From Lytechinus pictus (Eukaryota; Echinodermata; Echinoidea; Temnopleuroida; Toxopneustidae), in NCBI RefSeq assembly GCF_037042905.1, contig NC_087257.1, positions 27,651,501 to 27,715,500 of the forward strand: a DNA stretch of 64,000 nucleotides. The letters are read 5' to 3'. A program made the position numbers and the translations under genes. Positions 1 to 11,822 of the stretch are shown here, in pieces (within the stretch, counting starts at the first letter, position 1; the number at the start of each line of letters is the position of its first letter). The notes below the pieces were generated by a model that did not search any database, had not been told where the DNA came from, and saw only the letters and a list, made by a program, of their open reading frames with translations.

Positions 1-509
1 GTCGTAAACTGGTCGGACGTCAATTGTGAAAGGGGCTGAACAGTCGCATACAAGCGAATGCAACGGTAGTGGAATGTTGTAAGCCATAATTTCGATCGAT
101 CTTGCAACAGTCTTATATTATCGCACCCAGTCGCAAGACTGGTCTCTGTAGGTCTCCAGCACATGTGCAAGTGTTGTACGACCTCCAGTCGACTAAATGC
201 GACTATACTTAGTTGTGCCACCTCTCGCACCAAGTCGTACAACGTTGAACAACACTAACACGATGGTCGCCCGACCGATGGTACGACTTGTTGCGAGTGA
301 ATCAATCGTATTTGATCGCGTTTGGATTTTGAACATGTTCAAAGTTCAGATGCGACCACTCACGATCACCTCCGACCACCTCGAGTTTGTGCGATCGTCT
401 ACAACGACTGCGAGTGCTCGCAAGACACCAAGGGATCGATCGCGCAACAACAAGAAAAAACTGTTGCAGGTGGTCGTAAACAGGTCGTACGTCAATTGTG
501 AAAGGGGCT
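1..509. repeat. 472-bp repeat unit with two copies of its start
   Basis: Bases 1-37 recur at 473-509 with few differences, giving a unit of 472 bp that is rich in GTCG and CGATCG words, unlike the AT-rich surroundings. The open frame at 197-565 runs through the unit but has no recognisable family motif. It is either a tandem satellite or an element with direct terminal repeats, cut by the window edge. Confidence 0.6.
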
Positions 510-513
510 TTAC

Positions 514-3500
514 TCAGAATGAATTAGCATCGTCAAATTACCGGTACCCTTACATAGTTACATAGGCCTTATAGGCTTAGATCTATATATATATATATAT
601 ATACATCCAATTCTTAAACACTTATCAAACTAGCTGCCATTAATGGCAAGACATGTGCTAGGGTAGGGCTAGCTTAGGCTAGCGCATTAACTTTACCTTA
701 AATCTTGACCTGTCTAATGCCTAATACTATTAGGAATAGCCGAGTTAATGCCATGGTTAACTTCGAACTTGTTAATTCCGAACTTTACGTTTGATTAGGT
801 TTGGACCAATATTAGCTTATTTACCATGGTTTAATATGTCTAGTCCGTATACAGAACCAGTCCTAGATCTAAAATAAATATCTTAGTTCTAGTCTAGTCT
901 CTAGATCTAGACTCTGATCTACGCGCTATCAGCATGGAACCACTAGTGTACCAAAGGGGGGGGGGGGCAGACTGCCCCCCTGACGAGTCACAACTGATCC
1001 AGGGGACGTGCCCCCCCTTGAGAAGCCAAATTAATAATTTGTAATGTCAAAATGCAACGAAAAAAGACTATGTCCCCTTTTTTGAACGTGAAAATCCTTT
1101 TTTTTTCTTGTCAAATTTTTTTTCAGCTACGAAATCCTTAATTTTGGGTGAAGACGGGGATCAAGATCACTGACGTTAATTTGTGCCTGACGTTAGAATA
1201 CGTTCCATGCACGCACTGGTGACTGGTGTACCTAGGATTTTCCAAAAGGGGGGCACATTTTTTAGAGGATATTTCGTCCGCGAAAAAATGTGGCAAGCCC
1301 CTCCCCCCCCAAAAAAAAGGGTCTTCACCCCAAATTATGGATTTCTTAGCTGAAAAAAAAATTGACAAGCAAAAAAAAAAGAAAAAAAGATCTTCACGTT
1401 CAAAAAAGGGGACATACGTCTATTTCATTGCATTTTTACATTACAAATTATTAATTTGGCTTCTCAAAGGGGGCACGTCCCCTGAATCAGTTGTGACTCG
1501 TCAGAGGGACAGTCCCCCCCCCCCCCTTGGTACACTAGTGGTTCCATGCTGATACAGCGTAGATCAGAGTCTAGATATAGAGACTAGACTAGAACTAAGA
1601 TAATTTTTTTTAGATCTAGGTCTGGTTTTGTATACGGACTAGACATATTAAACCATGGCAAATAAGCTAATATTTGTATAAACCTAATTAAACGTGAAGT
1701 TCGGAATTAACCAGTTCGAAGTTAACCATGGCATTAGTCGGCTATTCAGTGTTGTAGTCAAGGCTCAAACCTCCAAGGCCAAGGCTTTAATACCCAAGGC
1801 CAAGGCTTCAATACCAAAGGCCAAGGCCAAGGCATGGAAACCCAAGGCCAAGGCCTGAAAACCTCAAGGCCAAGGCATTTCAAACTTACGATATACAGAA
1901 CAATGAACTAACAATACTTAGGCGGCAGACATCACACATGGTAAAATGTATGTGAGCGAGGGGACGGAGCGAGAAAAAAAATTAACCTTTGTACATTTAA
2001 AACAAAAATAATTTCATGATAGAGACATATTAAAATAATGATATAGTTACCTGTGTACACATAATCCATAATTTTTCTATAAGCGATTTACATTGCAATA
2101 ATTATTATTACCACGGTCATCTGATCCTGGCATTCTCAACGTATGTTTTTTTTTCCACTCCCTGGGACAGGGGCAGCAGAAAATTATTATGGGGGGGGGG
2201 TCAACGCCAAAAAGGCACCCATTTATCAAAATGAGTTTTTTTTGTGCAAACAGATACATGTATTTTCAAAATGAGATTATAATAATAATGGTCTTTATTG
2301 GTACTCAAGAAACATTCATTGCAGCCAAAGGCTGAATTACAAATGCTAGTACAAGGTAAAAAAAATATGACATATAAATTGACAAAAAACGCAAATATAC
2401 AAACAAGGTATATATCATATATAGATAAAAATAAAGAAAACAGCCAGTCAATACAGAATACATAGTGACCTCCATTCGACCTTGCAAAAGTAGCAGGAAA
2501 CATAAATGAGTGGCGATATGGAATTAGGTTGGTAAAAAAAATCAATAAATATTTAACACGTGTGAAACGGAAAAAGTAAGAACAGAGAAAAAGAAATGCG
2601 TAACAATTGGCAAAATCATTATGAATATTAATACACATGATTATTAATACTTATTGATAATATTAATAATTATTGATTATTAATTTTTTTTTGTTAATTA
2701 TTATTTCTTGAAACCATATTGACACAAAAACAAATACGTTGTTTATTTCCTTGAAACTGTAGAGAAATGAGATTCAATGTTGAACGATATATGATTAAAA
2801 AGAAGTAAACATTTTTCCCCTTTGTTTTGTCATTCTGACCCAAAACAAATATAAAATTTAGAAGAGAGATAGAGAGAAGAAGAAGTCCCACCACCAAGAA
2901 TAAACTTAGACAAGGGGGGAAAGGAAAAGGAAAAGATGGAGTAAATGTGATATTATTTTTTAAACAATCTATTGCAAAATTAGCTTTTCTTATAGAAAGA
3001 GGGGGACAAATTTTGTTCACTCGCTCGCTTCAATCGCTTTCTTCTTTTTTTTGACAGAAATTTTGCTCTATATATGCCATGCTTGGCCCCTCAAAGTTTC
3101 TGGCTCATCATGCCATTGACATAACCCATTTGGATATGACAAAATTGGAGACTGTGTTCAAGTTTACCAAATCTTTTCAGAATATCATTAAGACTTAAAA
3201 CATTCTTGTTGGCCAAAGAAAATAATACAAGGAAAATCCTAATGGAATAGAAATCAACCTTGTTATCGTTCTTTAGAGTTAGCTATGTTTAAAGTATGAA
3301 AATTGTTGTCAAAATTGCAGTCAGATGTAAAAATTATTCTTGTCATCAAAGCACTATTATCTTGATCATGACCATTATTATTTACTGTCATTATCATCAT
3401 ATGATTACAACACATTACCAATACATAATGCTATTTTTCACAACTGATGTATTCTTTGTTTGAATTTCATGATAATGATGACAATTACAATTGATGACAC

Positions 3501-4142
3501 TGCTAGTACACTTACTACTGCTGCTGCTACTGTTACTGGTGATTGGTAGTATTGACCATTAGTGTTATTAAATATATATAAAAAATAAAAAAAACAATTG
3601 AAACATAATTACTTATTTAAAACAAATGAAAGCACAAAATACAAAATGCCTTGAAAAAGCCTTGAAAATGCCTTAAAATTTCAAGGCTCAAAATCCTCAC
3701 GGCCAAGGCCCTCTCAAGGCCAATGCTTTGAAAAAGTAGCTAGGCATTAAGGCACCTTAAGGCCAAGGCCGAGCATCAAGGCACTATACAACACTGATTA
3801 GTACTAGGCATTAATTAGACAGGTCCAGATTTGGGGTAAAGTTAATGCGCTAGCCTAAGCTAGCGCTACCCTAGCACATGTCTTGCCATTAATGGCAGCT
3901 AGTTTATTAAGTGTTTAAGAATTGGATATATATATATATATATAGATCTAAGCCTATAAGGCCTATGTAACTATGTAAGGGTACCGGTAATTTGACGATG
4001 CTAATTCATTCTGAGCAACGTGACTGCTTACGATCGGCACTGGTCGAGATTAAGTCCACGCGCATGCGTACTCTCTACCCGAAGACGCAAGTCATGAATA
4101 TTTATATGTCGGTCCAGAACTCGGTGGGAAAAATAATTTCGC
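514..4142. mobile_element. Large TIR element, copy 1 (left terminus missing)
   Basis: The sequence from 514 onward (TCAGAATGAATTAGCATCG) is the inverted complement of the right end near 4010, and the arms match through about 340 bp. The right terminus reads to AAAAATAATTTCG at 4142. The corresponding outer left 110 bp seen in copy 2 is absent and replaced by the 472-bp repeat. Inside are a minisatellite of AAGGCCAAGGC units (1760-1885, inverted at 3645-3785), an AT-rich core with no gene, and an extra palindrome (729-1745). No transposase was seen, so it is probably non-autonomous. Confidence 0.8.
729..1745. repeat. Imperfect palindrome nested in TIR element copy 1
   Basis: The segment 729-1155 is repeated as its inverted complement in 1310-1745 around a spacer of about 150 bp. 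Each arm carries a G-run and the GACTCGTCAG word. Copy 2 of the host element has only the left arm (14067-14312) and then joins directly to the GGCTATTCAGTGTTGTAGTC sequence that follows the right arm in copy 1. Confidence 0.8.
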
Positions 4143-4904
4143 GCCCGGCCCCCGTCTTAGACTACGATATAACAGCATGGACCTATGATAATAGCAAACG
4201 CGAAAACTGTAATGAAGCAAAATGAATTGAATGGAAATTATAACTTGCAATGCAAAAGACCAAGTAACATTTATTATTCATATTTTCACATAATATTTAT
4301 AGCAGCAGAACTTTGGAAACAACTTAAACTAATAATTATTCACAAAAGCGCCATTCATGTGATAATAAAATAATAAGCTCTCGAACCTAAATGACGTATA
4401 ACCTTAATCATGTGAACTGAAATTTGTGCAAAATGATCCATGATACTTTAATACCCTTATATTCAAGTTTAATCATGAACTGGATCAATAAAATTCAAAA
4501 GTTATGATGACATTAAGAAAAAATACCCCCATATGGCCAAAGTTCAGTGACTCTAAATGACTTTTGACCCTTGTGCAAGACGATCAGTAATACCTGAATA
4601 ATGTTATTAATTTTTTTCTATACGTTCAAAGTTATATCGAAATTTCGAAAACGTAACCTTGGTTAAGATTTCAAGGTTGATATGACGCTGTTATATCAAA
4701 ACTACCGTCGCCTCCGCCGGAAAAGTGGCTCCTTTAGTCCTGCTCTGCTATGCATGCAGGCGAGACAAAAAATATAGGTATTGCCGTGGTAACGGCCATA
4801 TTTTTTTAGACTTTGATAATCCAATAATTGAAGTAAAATGTAGATTGACAGAGTAGTTTAAAAATGCTAATTCGATCGTTTTATTCATACATGTATATTT
4901 TCTA

Positions 4905-5128
4905 TGCACTAGCGTACCTACGGGGGAGCAGAGGGGGCAGTCTGCCCCCCCTGACGAGTCCCAACCCATGCAAAAGACATATCCATGCCCCCCCCCTCCC
5001 CGACGAGCTTGAAGACCTTTTTTGCCCCCCCCCGCCCCTGACGAGCTTGAAGACCTTTTTTTTTTGCTTGTCAAAATTTTTGGCCGACGGTTTTGCCCCC
5101 CCCCTGTGGAAAATCCTAGGTACGCTAC
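4905..5128. mobile_element. Small TIR element with G/C homopolymers
   Basis: It begins CACTAGCGTACCTACGGGGG and ends with the inverted form CCTAGGTACGCTACTG. The interior contains GGGGGCAGTCTGCCCCC and two copies of CTGACGAGCTTGAAGACC. The same terminal word and interior recur at several other places in the window. Confidence 0.7.
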
Positions 5129-5239
5129 TGTTTCTATGATTTTGGATATAGATATTCCTACAAAATTAATGTTACCATGGTAACGGCAAATTAAATATCA
5201 GACCTATTAATGAATATCGCCATAGGTAGATTTACGTTC

Positions 5240-6530
5240 AGCACCAATTAATTCGCGGAAATAGCAAGAAGATCGAACTCTACAAAAGTAAACATAATCC
5301 TATATAAGATCATGACGAGTATCGCACTGATTAATATTAGTATGTGCAATATAGATGTAATATTGTGCGCTGTTTGTATTTTATCAGAAATGCGCATCCG
5401 ATAAATGTACATTGTTATCTTTCGCATATATAACATAAAATGATATATCTTGCATCTTATTTCAACATTTGTTTTCACTATATGTGCCATGACAACAATT
5501 ATTATGTATTTATTCGGTTAGCGCTAAAATTGACGAAATTGAGATGCGGAACACAAACATTATACTATTGATAGTTTTCACAAACTATTATTTTTAGTAA
5601 ATCACGATTTTATATTTCATATTGCCATATATGTGTGTGTAATATTCCAAATTGAAATGCATATTTACTAGACTTATAATTTAAAACTCTGAATAAAAAT
5701 AATCCATATCAAAGATAACCAAAAATATGATGATAATCCGTCACAATATCAAAATGCGTGATTTTCAATAGTCTTTCAAATTTTACGCAAAAAATGATAC
5801 TTTCACGCAAAAGTGCACTTGGTATACGCCCGTACGTTATTCCTCAGGATTTCCGCAAGACTTTTAGCTGGGATGCAAAGAATTGACAAATTGTGCTATC
5901 CAATTAAAAACTCGCTTTAGAATGCACTTATACATGTAATTAAAAACTCGCTTTAGTATGTACTTATACATGTAATTATGTACATAATGTACGGTATTTT
6001 CAATTTTTCTTTCAAAATGCGCACCTGGTAAAATGCACATTGTCTCCTTTCGGATAACATAAAATGAGATATCTTCCATCTTACTTGAAAATTCTTTTAA
6101 TATTTGTGACATTAGGACATTTACTATACATTTGATGGATAAACGCAGTTAAATCGAAGAATTTAAGCTGCGTAAAAAAAACTTCAAACTATTGATAGTT
6201 TTCACAAACTTTTATTTTGAGGAAATCGCGGTTTTATGTTTCCCTGTGCCATATGTGTGTGTGTGTAATATTCAAATTTGAAATGCATATTTATGAGACT
6301 TATAATTTGAAACTCTGAATAAAAATAATTTCATATCAAAGATAATCAAAAATATGATGATAATCCGTCAAAATATCAAAATGCGTGATTGTCGACATTC
6401 TTTCAGTTTTTACGCTAAAAATGACACTTTCACGCAAAATTGCGCTTGGCATCCGGCCGTACGCTATTCCTGGGTATTTTTGCAAGACTTTTAGCTGGGA
6501 TGCCAAGCATTAACAAATTTTGCCGTCGAA
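5240..6530. repeat. Dimeric repeat, pair 1 (two diverged units of about 640 bp)
   Basis: Unit A (about 5240-5885) and unit B (about 5886-6530) share AACTATTGATAGTTTTCACA, TGTGTGTGTAATATTC, a GATGATAATCCGTCA stretch and the end AGACTTTTAGCTGGGATGC. The same dimer recurs at 18520-19740 in the same orientation. Confidence 0.75.
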
Positions 6531-7027
6531 TCCTTATCTAGAGCACTTTTTGACCTTTGGCCGGTCTACTATTACATTTTAGAGGAAGAAACTGGATCCC
6601 CTCCCCTTCTCCTTTAAATTGCGACCACTCATTTTATGACCAAACTTAATTTCATTTTCAACAAAGTTCATTTCTTCATTTAGTGCAGGAAGATTCTGAG
6701 GAGAAATATTGCACAAAAAGGTTACACTGTTTTGAGTAAGGGGAATTTTAGGGGGATGGCCGAGGGCATGTGATGACACTGCAGTCGTTGCGATGGAGAA
6801 AACACAGATGATAAATGTAGTACAATCCTTATTTTGTAAATCTGATATAAAAATTATTGATAACGAACCTCCTAGATATCATACTGCGAATTTGCTTTAA
6901 TATGTCAAACTTTCGCATTTGGACTGCATTGATTTACTGGCTTGTATCGTAAATATTCGGGAGATGTATTTTAGCCTTATTTCTTTTGTTTGTTTAATAT
7001 TGTTTATCTGTATGATTATTTCGTTAC

Positions 7028-7171
7028 CGTTAGCCCGGGAACCCTCGTTGGCTAGATCCACATATCGAGCGAAGAGAGGTTTGTTCGGTAATCCTACCTC
7101 ATCCCTGAAACCTTTCCATGCCCAGAGTCTCTCATCCCAATCTGTCGAGTCAGCCATGATATCTTTAAGAC
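7028..7171 (-). CDS. ACE-like exon 4
   Basis: 144 nt starting in phase 1 after acceptor TTCAG. It encodes GLKDIMADSTDWDERLWAWK and then the RYVDLANEGSRANG segment. The donor is GTAACG (a weaker consensus). The exon ends one base into the glycine codon of the family's N-G-x-x-D motif, and the rest of that motif is supplied by the plus-strand exon at 21677. Confidence 0.85.
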
Positions 7172-10100
7172 CTGAATGGAATATTCAAATTCAAATTTAT
7201 TTATTTCACTTCCATCAAACAAAAACAAATTGTATACCATATATAAACAAAAATATTTGTATCCGTTGCAAAAAAAAATTAATAATACATATGTTGTGAA
7301 AAAAAAACACTTAGACAATTTGGGCAACACATTGTAGGTTTTAAATATGTATACTATTTTTCAATAGAAATTAAATTAAGATGGAAATGGAGGGACCCAC
7401 TAAAAAGCAATGCTTGTACAATGTGGGCCCCTCTAAAAATAGATAACGCAACAAATAACAAAGTACAAATACAGATATATGTAATCAAATGAGAAAAAAT
7501 AATAAATGAGAGAGAAATAATACTCACAAAATAAATACGAAGTTATCAAAACATATAGTTTGATATAGGACAAAATAACCCGTCCTAAAACATATTTGAA
7601 GACAAATTTATTATAAAGGTCGAATCCACATTAACGAAAATTTGATTTAAAACGTAGAAAAGATGAAACAAGCTTAATGCTCAGTTTTAGCGGTACATAT
7701 ATGTTCTTTCAAAATTCATGAAGGCAAACTTCACTTAGATTTTAGATTTAGATTTAGATTTATTCATTTTTCGTTCTCAAAGCACAACAAAATCAAACAA
7801 TACATAGTCAAATTTAAAGTATAACATCAATCGAAATAAGGTATAAACAATGAGAACTAATGCGAACTAAAGTAACTTTGACTATAATGACTATAAAAAT
7901 GACTATATACTTAAAATGACTATATACTTACAATATAGACCTATTTTTTTTCGTTTGGAATTCGTTTAGAAATGTTTTTAAGCAAATGTTTACGCTTGTC
8001 CGATTTTTTTTCCAAACTTTCCCCAGTGTGCTTCACCCCACCATTTGAAATGATATCGCCATGACAAGGGCGAAGGGAAAGGCTGTTGAACTGTAAGAGT
8101 GTCTATAAATTCCTTGAAGGAATTCCTTGAATGCTTGTTGCGCCCGATCAGGGTAGCCGTGCTTAAGCCGGGGTAATAGTATGCAGCGCTTAGAAACATT
8201 TGTATTAAGCGCTATATAAATGTTGCATATTATTATTATTATTATTAATAAGCAATCAGGGTGACCTGACAACACGAAAGGAAATAATGTCTACTCGGTA
8301 AAGGAAAAAATAATTTAGAAAAAGGCTCACAGCATTTTATCTGTATCCAAAGTTCGCTCAAGCGATCGGTGGTGTCAGATTTCATGTGATATGGTTTTGG
8401 CCCAAACATCATTTAACAATGATCTTGGAATGTAATCGCGTGGTTAATGTAGGGAACATTCCCAGATGTCGTGGGGGGGGGGGGGCTCAGAGACGGCGAT
8501 CTTGACATGAATTTGGCGCCCCAAGACAAACCTCATATTGGCGCCCCTCATGGACCTATCCACAGAGGATTATTCTATTGTTACTGGGGGTGCTGAGCAT
8601 TGTCACAGCACCCCCAGTAACAATAGATAATCCTCCGTGGATAGGTCCATGGCGCCCCTATGTCAAAAATAAATTCGGCGCCCCTATGTCGAATTTCAAT
8701 TCAGCATCCCGCTATTTCGAACATCAATACGGCGCCCCTAGGTCGGACAGCAATTCGGCGCCCCTATGACGAACATCAATTCGGCGCCCTTGGGTCGAAT
8801 ATGAATTTGCGCCCTCCTCCCTAGGTTGAACATGAATTTGGCGCCCCAGGACAAACATCAAATTGGCACCCCTGTGTCGAACATAAATTCGGCGCCCCCA
8901 AGGTCGAACATAGATTCGGCACCCCCTCTATCGAACTTCAATTAGGCGCCCCTACATGCCCTAGGTCGAACATCAATTCGGCGCCCCCCTCAGTTGAGCA
9001 CTAATTCGGCGCCTCCCTATGTCGAACCTCAATACGGCGCCCCTAGGTCGGACATCAATTCGGCGCCCCCCTCACCTATGTTAAACATCAATTCGGTCCC
9101 CTAGGTCCAACATCATTTTGGCGCCCCCTATTATGTCGAGCATCAATTCGGCGCCCCTAGGTCGGACATCAATTCGGCCCCCCCCCCTATGTCGAACATC
9201 AATTCGGCGCCCCTTCCTTTTTTTTCCTTCTCTCTTTCTCCCCTTTTTTTCTCTCACCCTTTTCTTTTCTTCCTCTTTTTGGCGCCCCTCTTTCTGCCTA
9301 CCCAAATACGCGCATGCATTGATTAATCCTAACTTACATTCAGGGCTCTGGGAATGGAATTTTACTGGGGTGGTGATGTGAATTTGAAAAGAAAGTGGAA
9401 ACAAACTTTTTAAATACAAAATGGAGGTCAAATTTAGCCTAGAGGACTCAGTGATGACATTTTTAATAATTTGTCAAATTGGTCCAGAGAAATTTGAAAA
9501 GCCAAAAAAAAAAGGGGGGGTCATTACAAAATGAAGGTCATTAGGTTACATTCTTCCATTTTACACATCTTCTGGGGATGCTGCCTCTGGAGAATATTAC
9601 ACGCAGCATGGTGCTTCAGCACCCCTGCTTACATTTAACTTACCCGGGTCAAATCGAAGGCAATCAGACAAGTTGTTTGGACGGCAAACCCTGGCGGAAG
9701 CATAGTTCCTTTGCATTTGACCTTGTACCTTGTAAAACTGCCGAAAACAAATCAAGAATTAACAGTTCCATTTCGTTAACATTTCTTGATGTTGAATTAT
9801 CTTGTCTCAGCTTCTGCGTGGTCATATTGAAGTAGAAATCTATTGACCAGTTCGCAATTACCTCATGGGCAACTCGTGCAAAATGACATTTCCTTTCTTT
9901 TATTAGGATATTTCAAAGTAAGGTATTATGTGAGCATGCCTGACATAGTTGGATGGTGAAATTACTCAAACCAGGTGACTAGAATAGCACATGAATGAAC
10001 ACTTTATGAAGGTAATTTGTTGCATTTCAACTTTGAATGCATTAGCATGTTACCCATTATGTACTAGGCCAACTGTTAAATACCAGTCGCTAATGGACGC

Positions 10101-11822
10101 ATTAAATTATTTCCAGTCGGTCAAACCATGAAAGCAAATTTCAAAAGAATATAGGCCTATGAATAACCGATGCATCGAATATAGTTCAAGTGACCTTATT
10201 CTGATATTGCGCAGAATGGAACTACGAACTATTGCATACCGACAGATTTCTAGAAATAAGACATAACTGAAAACTCCCCCCCCCCCCCTCCCCTTAAACA
10301 CTGATATGGGCATTTTCACGGTAACTTACGTTACACGGCACAATTTTACACACTTTTCATTGTGTGTATGATTATCTCTAAAACAACAAATGATGGGAGT
10401 TTAAAACAACAAATGATGGGAGTTTGCTTGAAAGCAAACTCCCATCATTTGTTGTTTTAGAGATAATCATACACACAATGAAAAGTGTAAAATTGTGCCG
10501 TGTAACGTCAGTACTTATTTCATATTCCTTACCGATGTTTTTTTTTTACGGATAGAACTTTACTTAAGGGGGGGGGGGTTCTACGGATAGGACGCAGTCA
10601 ATTCTGGATTCTGCGATTTCCGGAGTACATTTTTAATGACATCCTTTCTGAAGATATGATAAAAATATTTTGTTGAACTCACCTCTGCAACTGTATCATT
10701 ATTTAATGCAGACACCCCGATGTTCCGTACGAATTTGAGCTCACGTCTAATATCAGATGGGAAGGTATCAACCACACTGTCAAATACTCGGACATATTTA
10801 GCAGATCTCTTTTCGAATGCGCTCGCCTTGAGGGTCTCTTGTGTCTTTATATATACAAAATAAACTGAGATTTTAAAAAAGTTAGACATAAATATCTCGA
10901 TGTCTAAATCTTATGACACCAAAGGCATTAATCGTTTTCTGTCGTCGTATGCTGTCATTTTTGTCAGCCGATTAGGAGGCACGTGGACCTCTGCCCCCCC
11001 CCCCGCCCCAGACACACCCACCCGCCCACTCATACATAAACACCCGGTAAGCCATTGCTTGGAATTTAATTTATATTTTCAGTGCTCACTGCAAGAAAAT
11101 GCTTTTGTCATAACTACAAATAGGCCTATACGGTTAATTAATTAAATCGGCTAATTGCTACATTGTAAATTTGTAGGCCTTAATGATGTGATGTGAATCT
11201 CATGAAAGTGTTTTTAAAATTATGCATCTTTGTGATTGTTACATGGCGCTGACCAAAATGAACAATGTTTTTTTTTTTTTTTTTTTTTTTTTTTGGGGGG
11301 GGGTCTTACTATACATACTTAAGCGTTGAATTGGTTACAAATTCCAAGATATAGTCTTCAATTATTCTTTTCTGATATACGTTAATTTGCAAAATAATTG
11401 TTACAAAATAATACTTTTTTATAAGAAAATTAAATTATTACCGATAGAAAGTTCTGAATATCCTAAAACTCATGCACAAACGAGAAGGGGAAAAAACATG
11501 AGTCAGACAAATGGACGAAAAGGATAATATCAACAAAAGCCCACTGCTATGGAAAAGCAAAAAAAGCTATACTCACGCTAATTTTCAGGTTTTCCGCAGT
11601 CATATTCCTCTGATAGTTCCAGCTGGCTGAGGCGGATGTTTCTTTCACTCGAGGATATGCATTGTTGTAATCCTGAAGAAATTGCCTTGCTGTCTCTAAC
11701 GATGGAGGGAGATACTCTTGGACATCCTGGATATTTCCACTAGTCAGATGAAGTAGGCAAAGAAGAAGTAAACCAAATGTTGGGATACTCTCAACATTTG
11801 AGATCTTTCGAGCTGCCATCAT
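7028..11822 (-). CDS. ACE-like peptidase gene, exons 1-4 (5' part, inverted relative to the rest)
   Basis: Four minus-strand exons encode residues 1-215 of an angiotensin-converting-enzyme-like M2 peptidase: a signal peptide, then the N-terminal helical part of the peptidase fold. Exon 1 carries the ASW-N-Y motif followed by an N-glycosylation site (NMT). Exon 3 carries the Y-A-S-A-R-V-C segment. Exon 4 carries the WDERLWAWKGFRDEVG and RYVDLANEGSRANG segments typical of ACE. All junctions have consensus GT/AG sites and phases agree (0, 0, 1, 1). No exon 5 was found further left on the minus strand; the matching exon 5 is at 21677 on the plus strand. Seen: exons, splice sites, phases. Known: family motifs. 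Inferred: one gene split by inversion. The gene cannot give a full ACE transcript in this configuration without trans-splicing. Confidence 0.85.
7172..8480. other. ACE-like intron 3, AT-rich part
   Basis: Contains a short TTTAGA repeat near 7740-7765 and the 3' tail of a SINE at about 8100-8260 (GCGCTATATAAATG followed by ATT repeats). Nothing else recognised. Confidence 0.5.
8095..8255 (+). mobile_element. SINE tail fragment
   Basis: Ends with AAGCGCTATATAAATGTTGC and then an ATT microsatellite, the same 3' structure as the complete tRNA-derived SINE at 36403-36710. The tRNA-like head is missing, so it is a 5'-truncated copy. Confidence 0.6.
8505..9300. repeat. Degenerate minisatellite of GGCGCCCC units
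   Basis: More than 20 units of roughly 26-30 bp with the consensus TTCGGCGCCCCTAGGTCGAA followed by CATCAA. Units vary in the word after the C-run. A hairpin of non-repeat sequence (8549-8651) interrupts it. Located in ACE-like intron 3. Confidence 0.85.
8549..8651. repeat. 103-bp foldback inside the GGCGCCCC array
   Basis: Arms of about 47 bp (one substitution and one indel) surround a loop of under 10 bp; each arm contains TTACTGGGGGTGCTG or its complement. Both ends fall at GGCGCC units, consistent with insertion into the array. Confidence 0.85.
9644..9737 (-). CDS. ACE-like exon 3
   Basis: 94 nt encoding FYKVQGQMQRNYASARVC and then a segment ending CLRFDP. It contains the first conserved ACE cysteine pair, in the family pattern M-x3-Y-x-x-A-x-V-C ... 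C-L-x-x-x-P. Acceptor GGCAG, donor GTAAGT, ending in phase 1. Too short to appear as an open reading frame of its own. Confidence 0.82.
10328..10508. repeat. Perfect foldback with 73-76 bp arms
   Basis: The arm starting ACGTTACACGGCACAATT is repeated as an exact inverted complement ending at 10508. At the centre the 23-bp word starting AAAACAACAAATGATGGG occurs twice in tandem on the left side only, followed by GCTTGAAAGC. Lies in ACE-like intron 2. No transposon termini recognised. Confidence 0.88.
10683..10844 (-). CDS. ACE-like exon 2
   Basis: 54 codons, phase 0 at both ends, acceptor AAAG and donor GTGAGT. It encodes residues 83-136, with the ACE-like pattern KASAFEKRSAKYVRVFD and then an IGVSAL stretch that matches the family's helix before the glutamate-rich linker. 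Confidence 0.8.
11267..11297. repeat. Poly-T tract followed by G-run
   Basis: About 28 consecutive T and then 9 G, in ACE-like intron 1 territory on the minus strand (between exon 1 at 11577 and exon 2 at 10844). Confidence 0.8.
11577..11822 (-). CDS. ACE-like exon 1: start and signal peptide
   Basis: 82 codons. Two adjacent ATGs (11822 and 11819) can start translation; the next in-frame codon upstream that could be read as a start is TTG at 11834, which I reject. The hydrophobic core GLLLLCLLHL is followed by TSGN, giving a likely signal-peptide cleavage near residue 29. The mature part begins with a helix resembling the ACE lid, ending SASWNYQRNMTAENLKIS. The donor is GTGAGT right after an AGC codon (phase 0). 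Confidence 0.85.

Larger units (their letters stand above)
4143..7027. other. Repeat-filled region downstream of ACE-like exon 4 (minus strand)
   Basis: No exon was recognised on either strand. It holds a G-run TIR element (4905-5125) and the dimeric 640-bp repeat (5240-6530). If the ACE gene were intact, part of this would be intron 4. Confidence 0.6.

Noticed and set aside
8505-9300. CRISPR-like array, because of regular GGCGCCCC repeats with variable spacers
   Set aside because: Units are degenerate, spacers are themselves related, there are no cas genes and the genome is eukaryotic; it is a minisatellite.
9578-9835. 85-codon plus-strand frame
   Set aside because: It is the antisense shadow of ACE-like exon 3 (9644-9737, minus).
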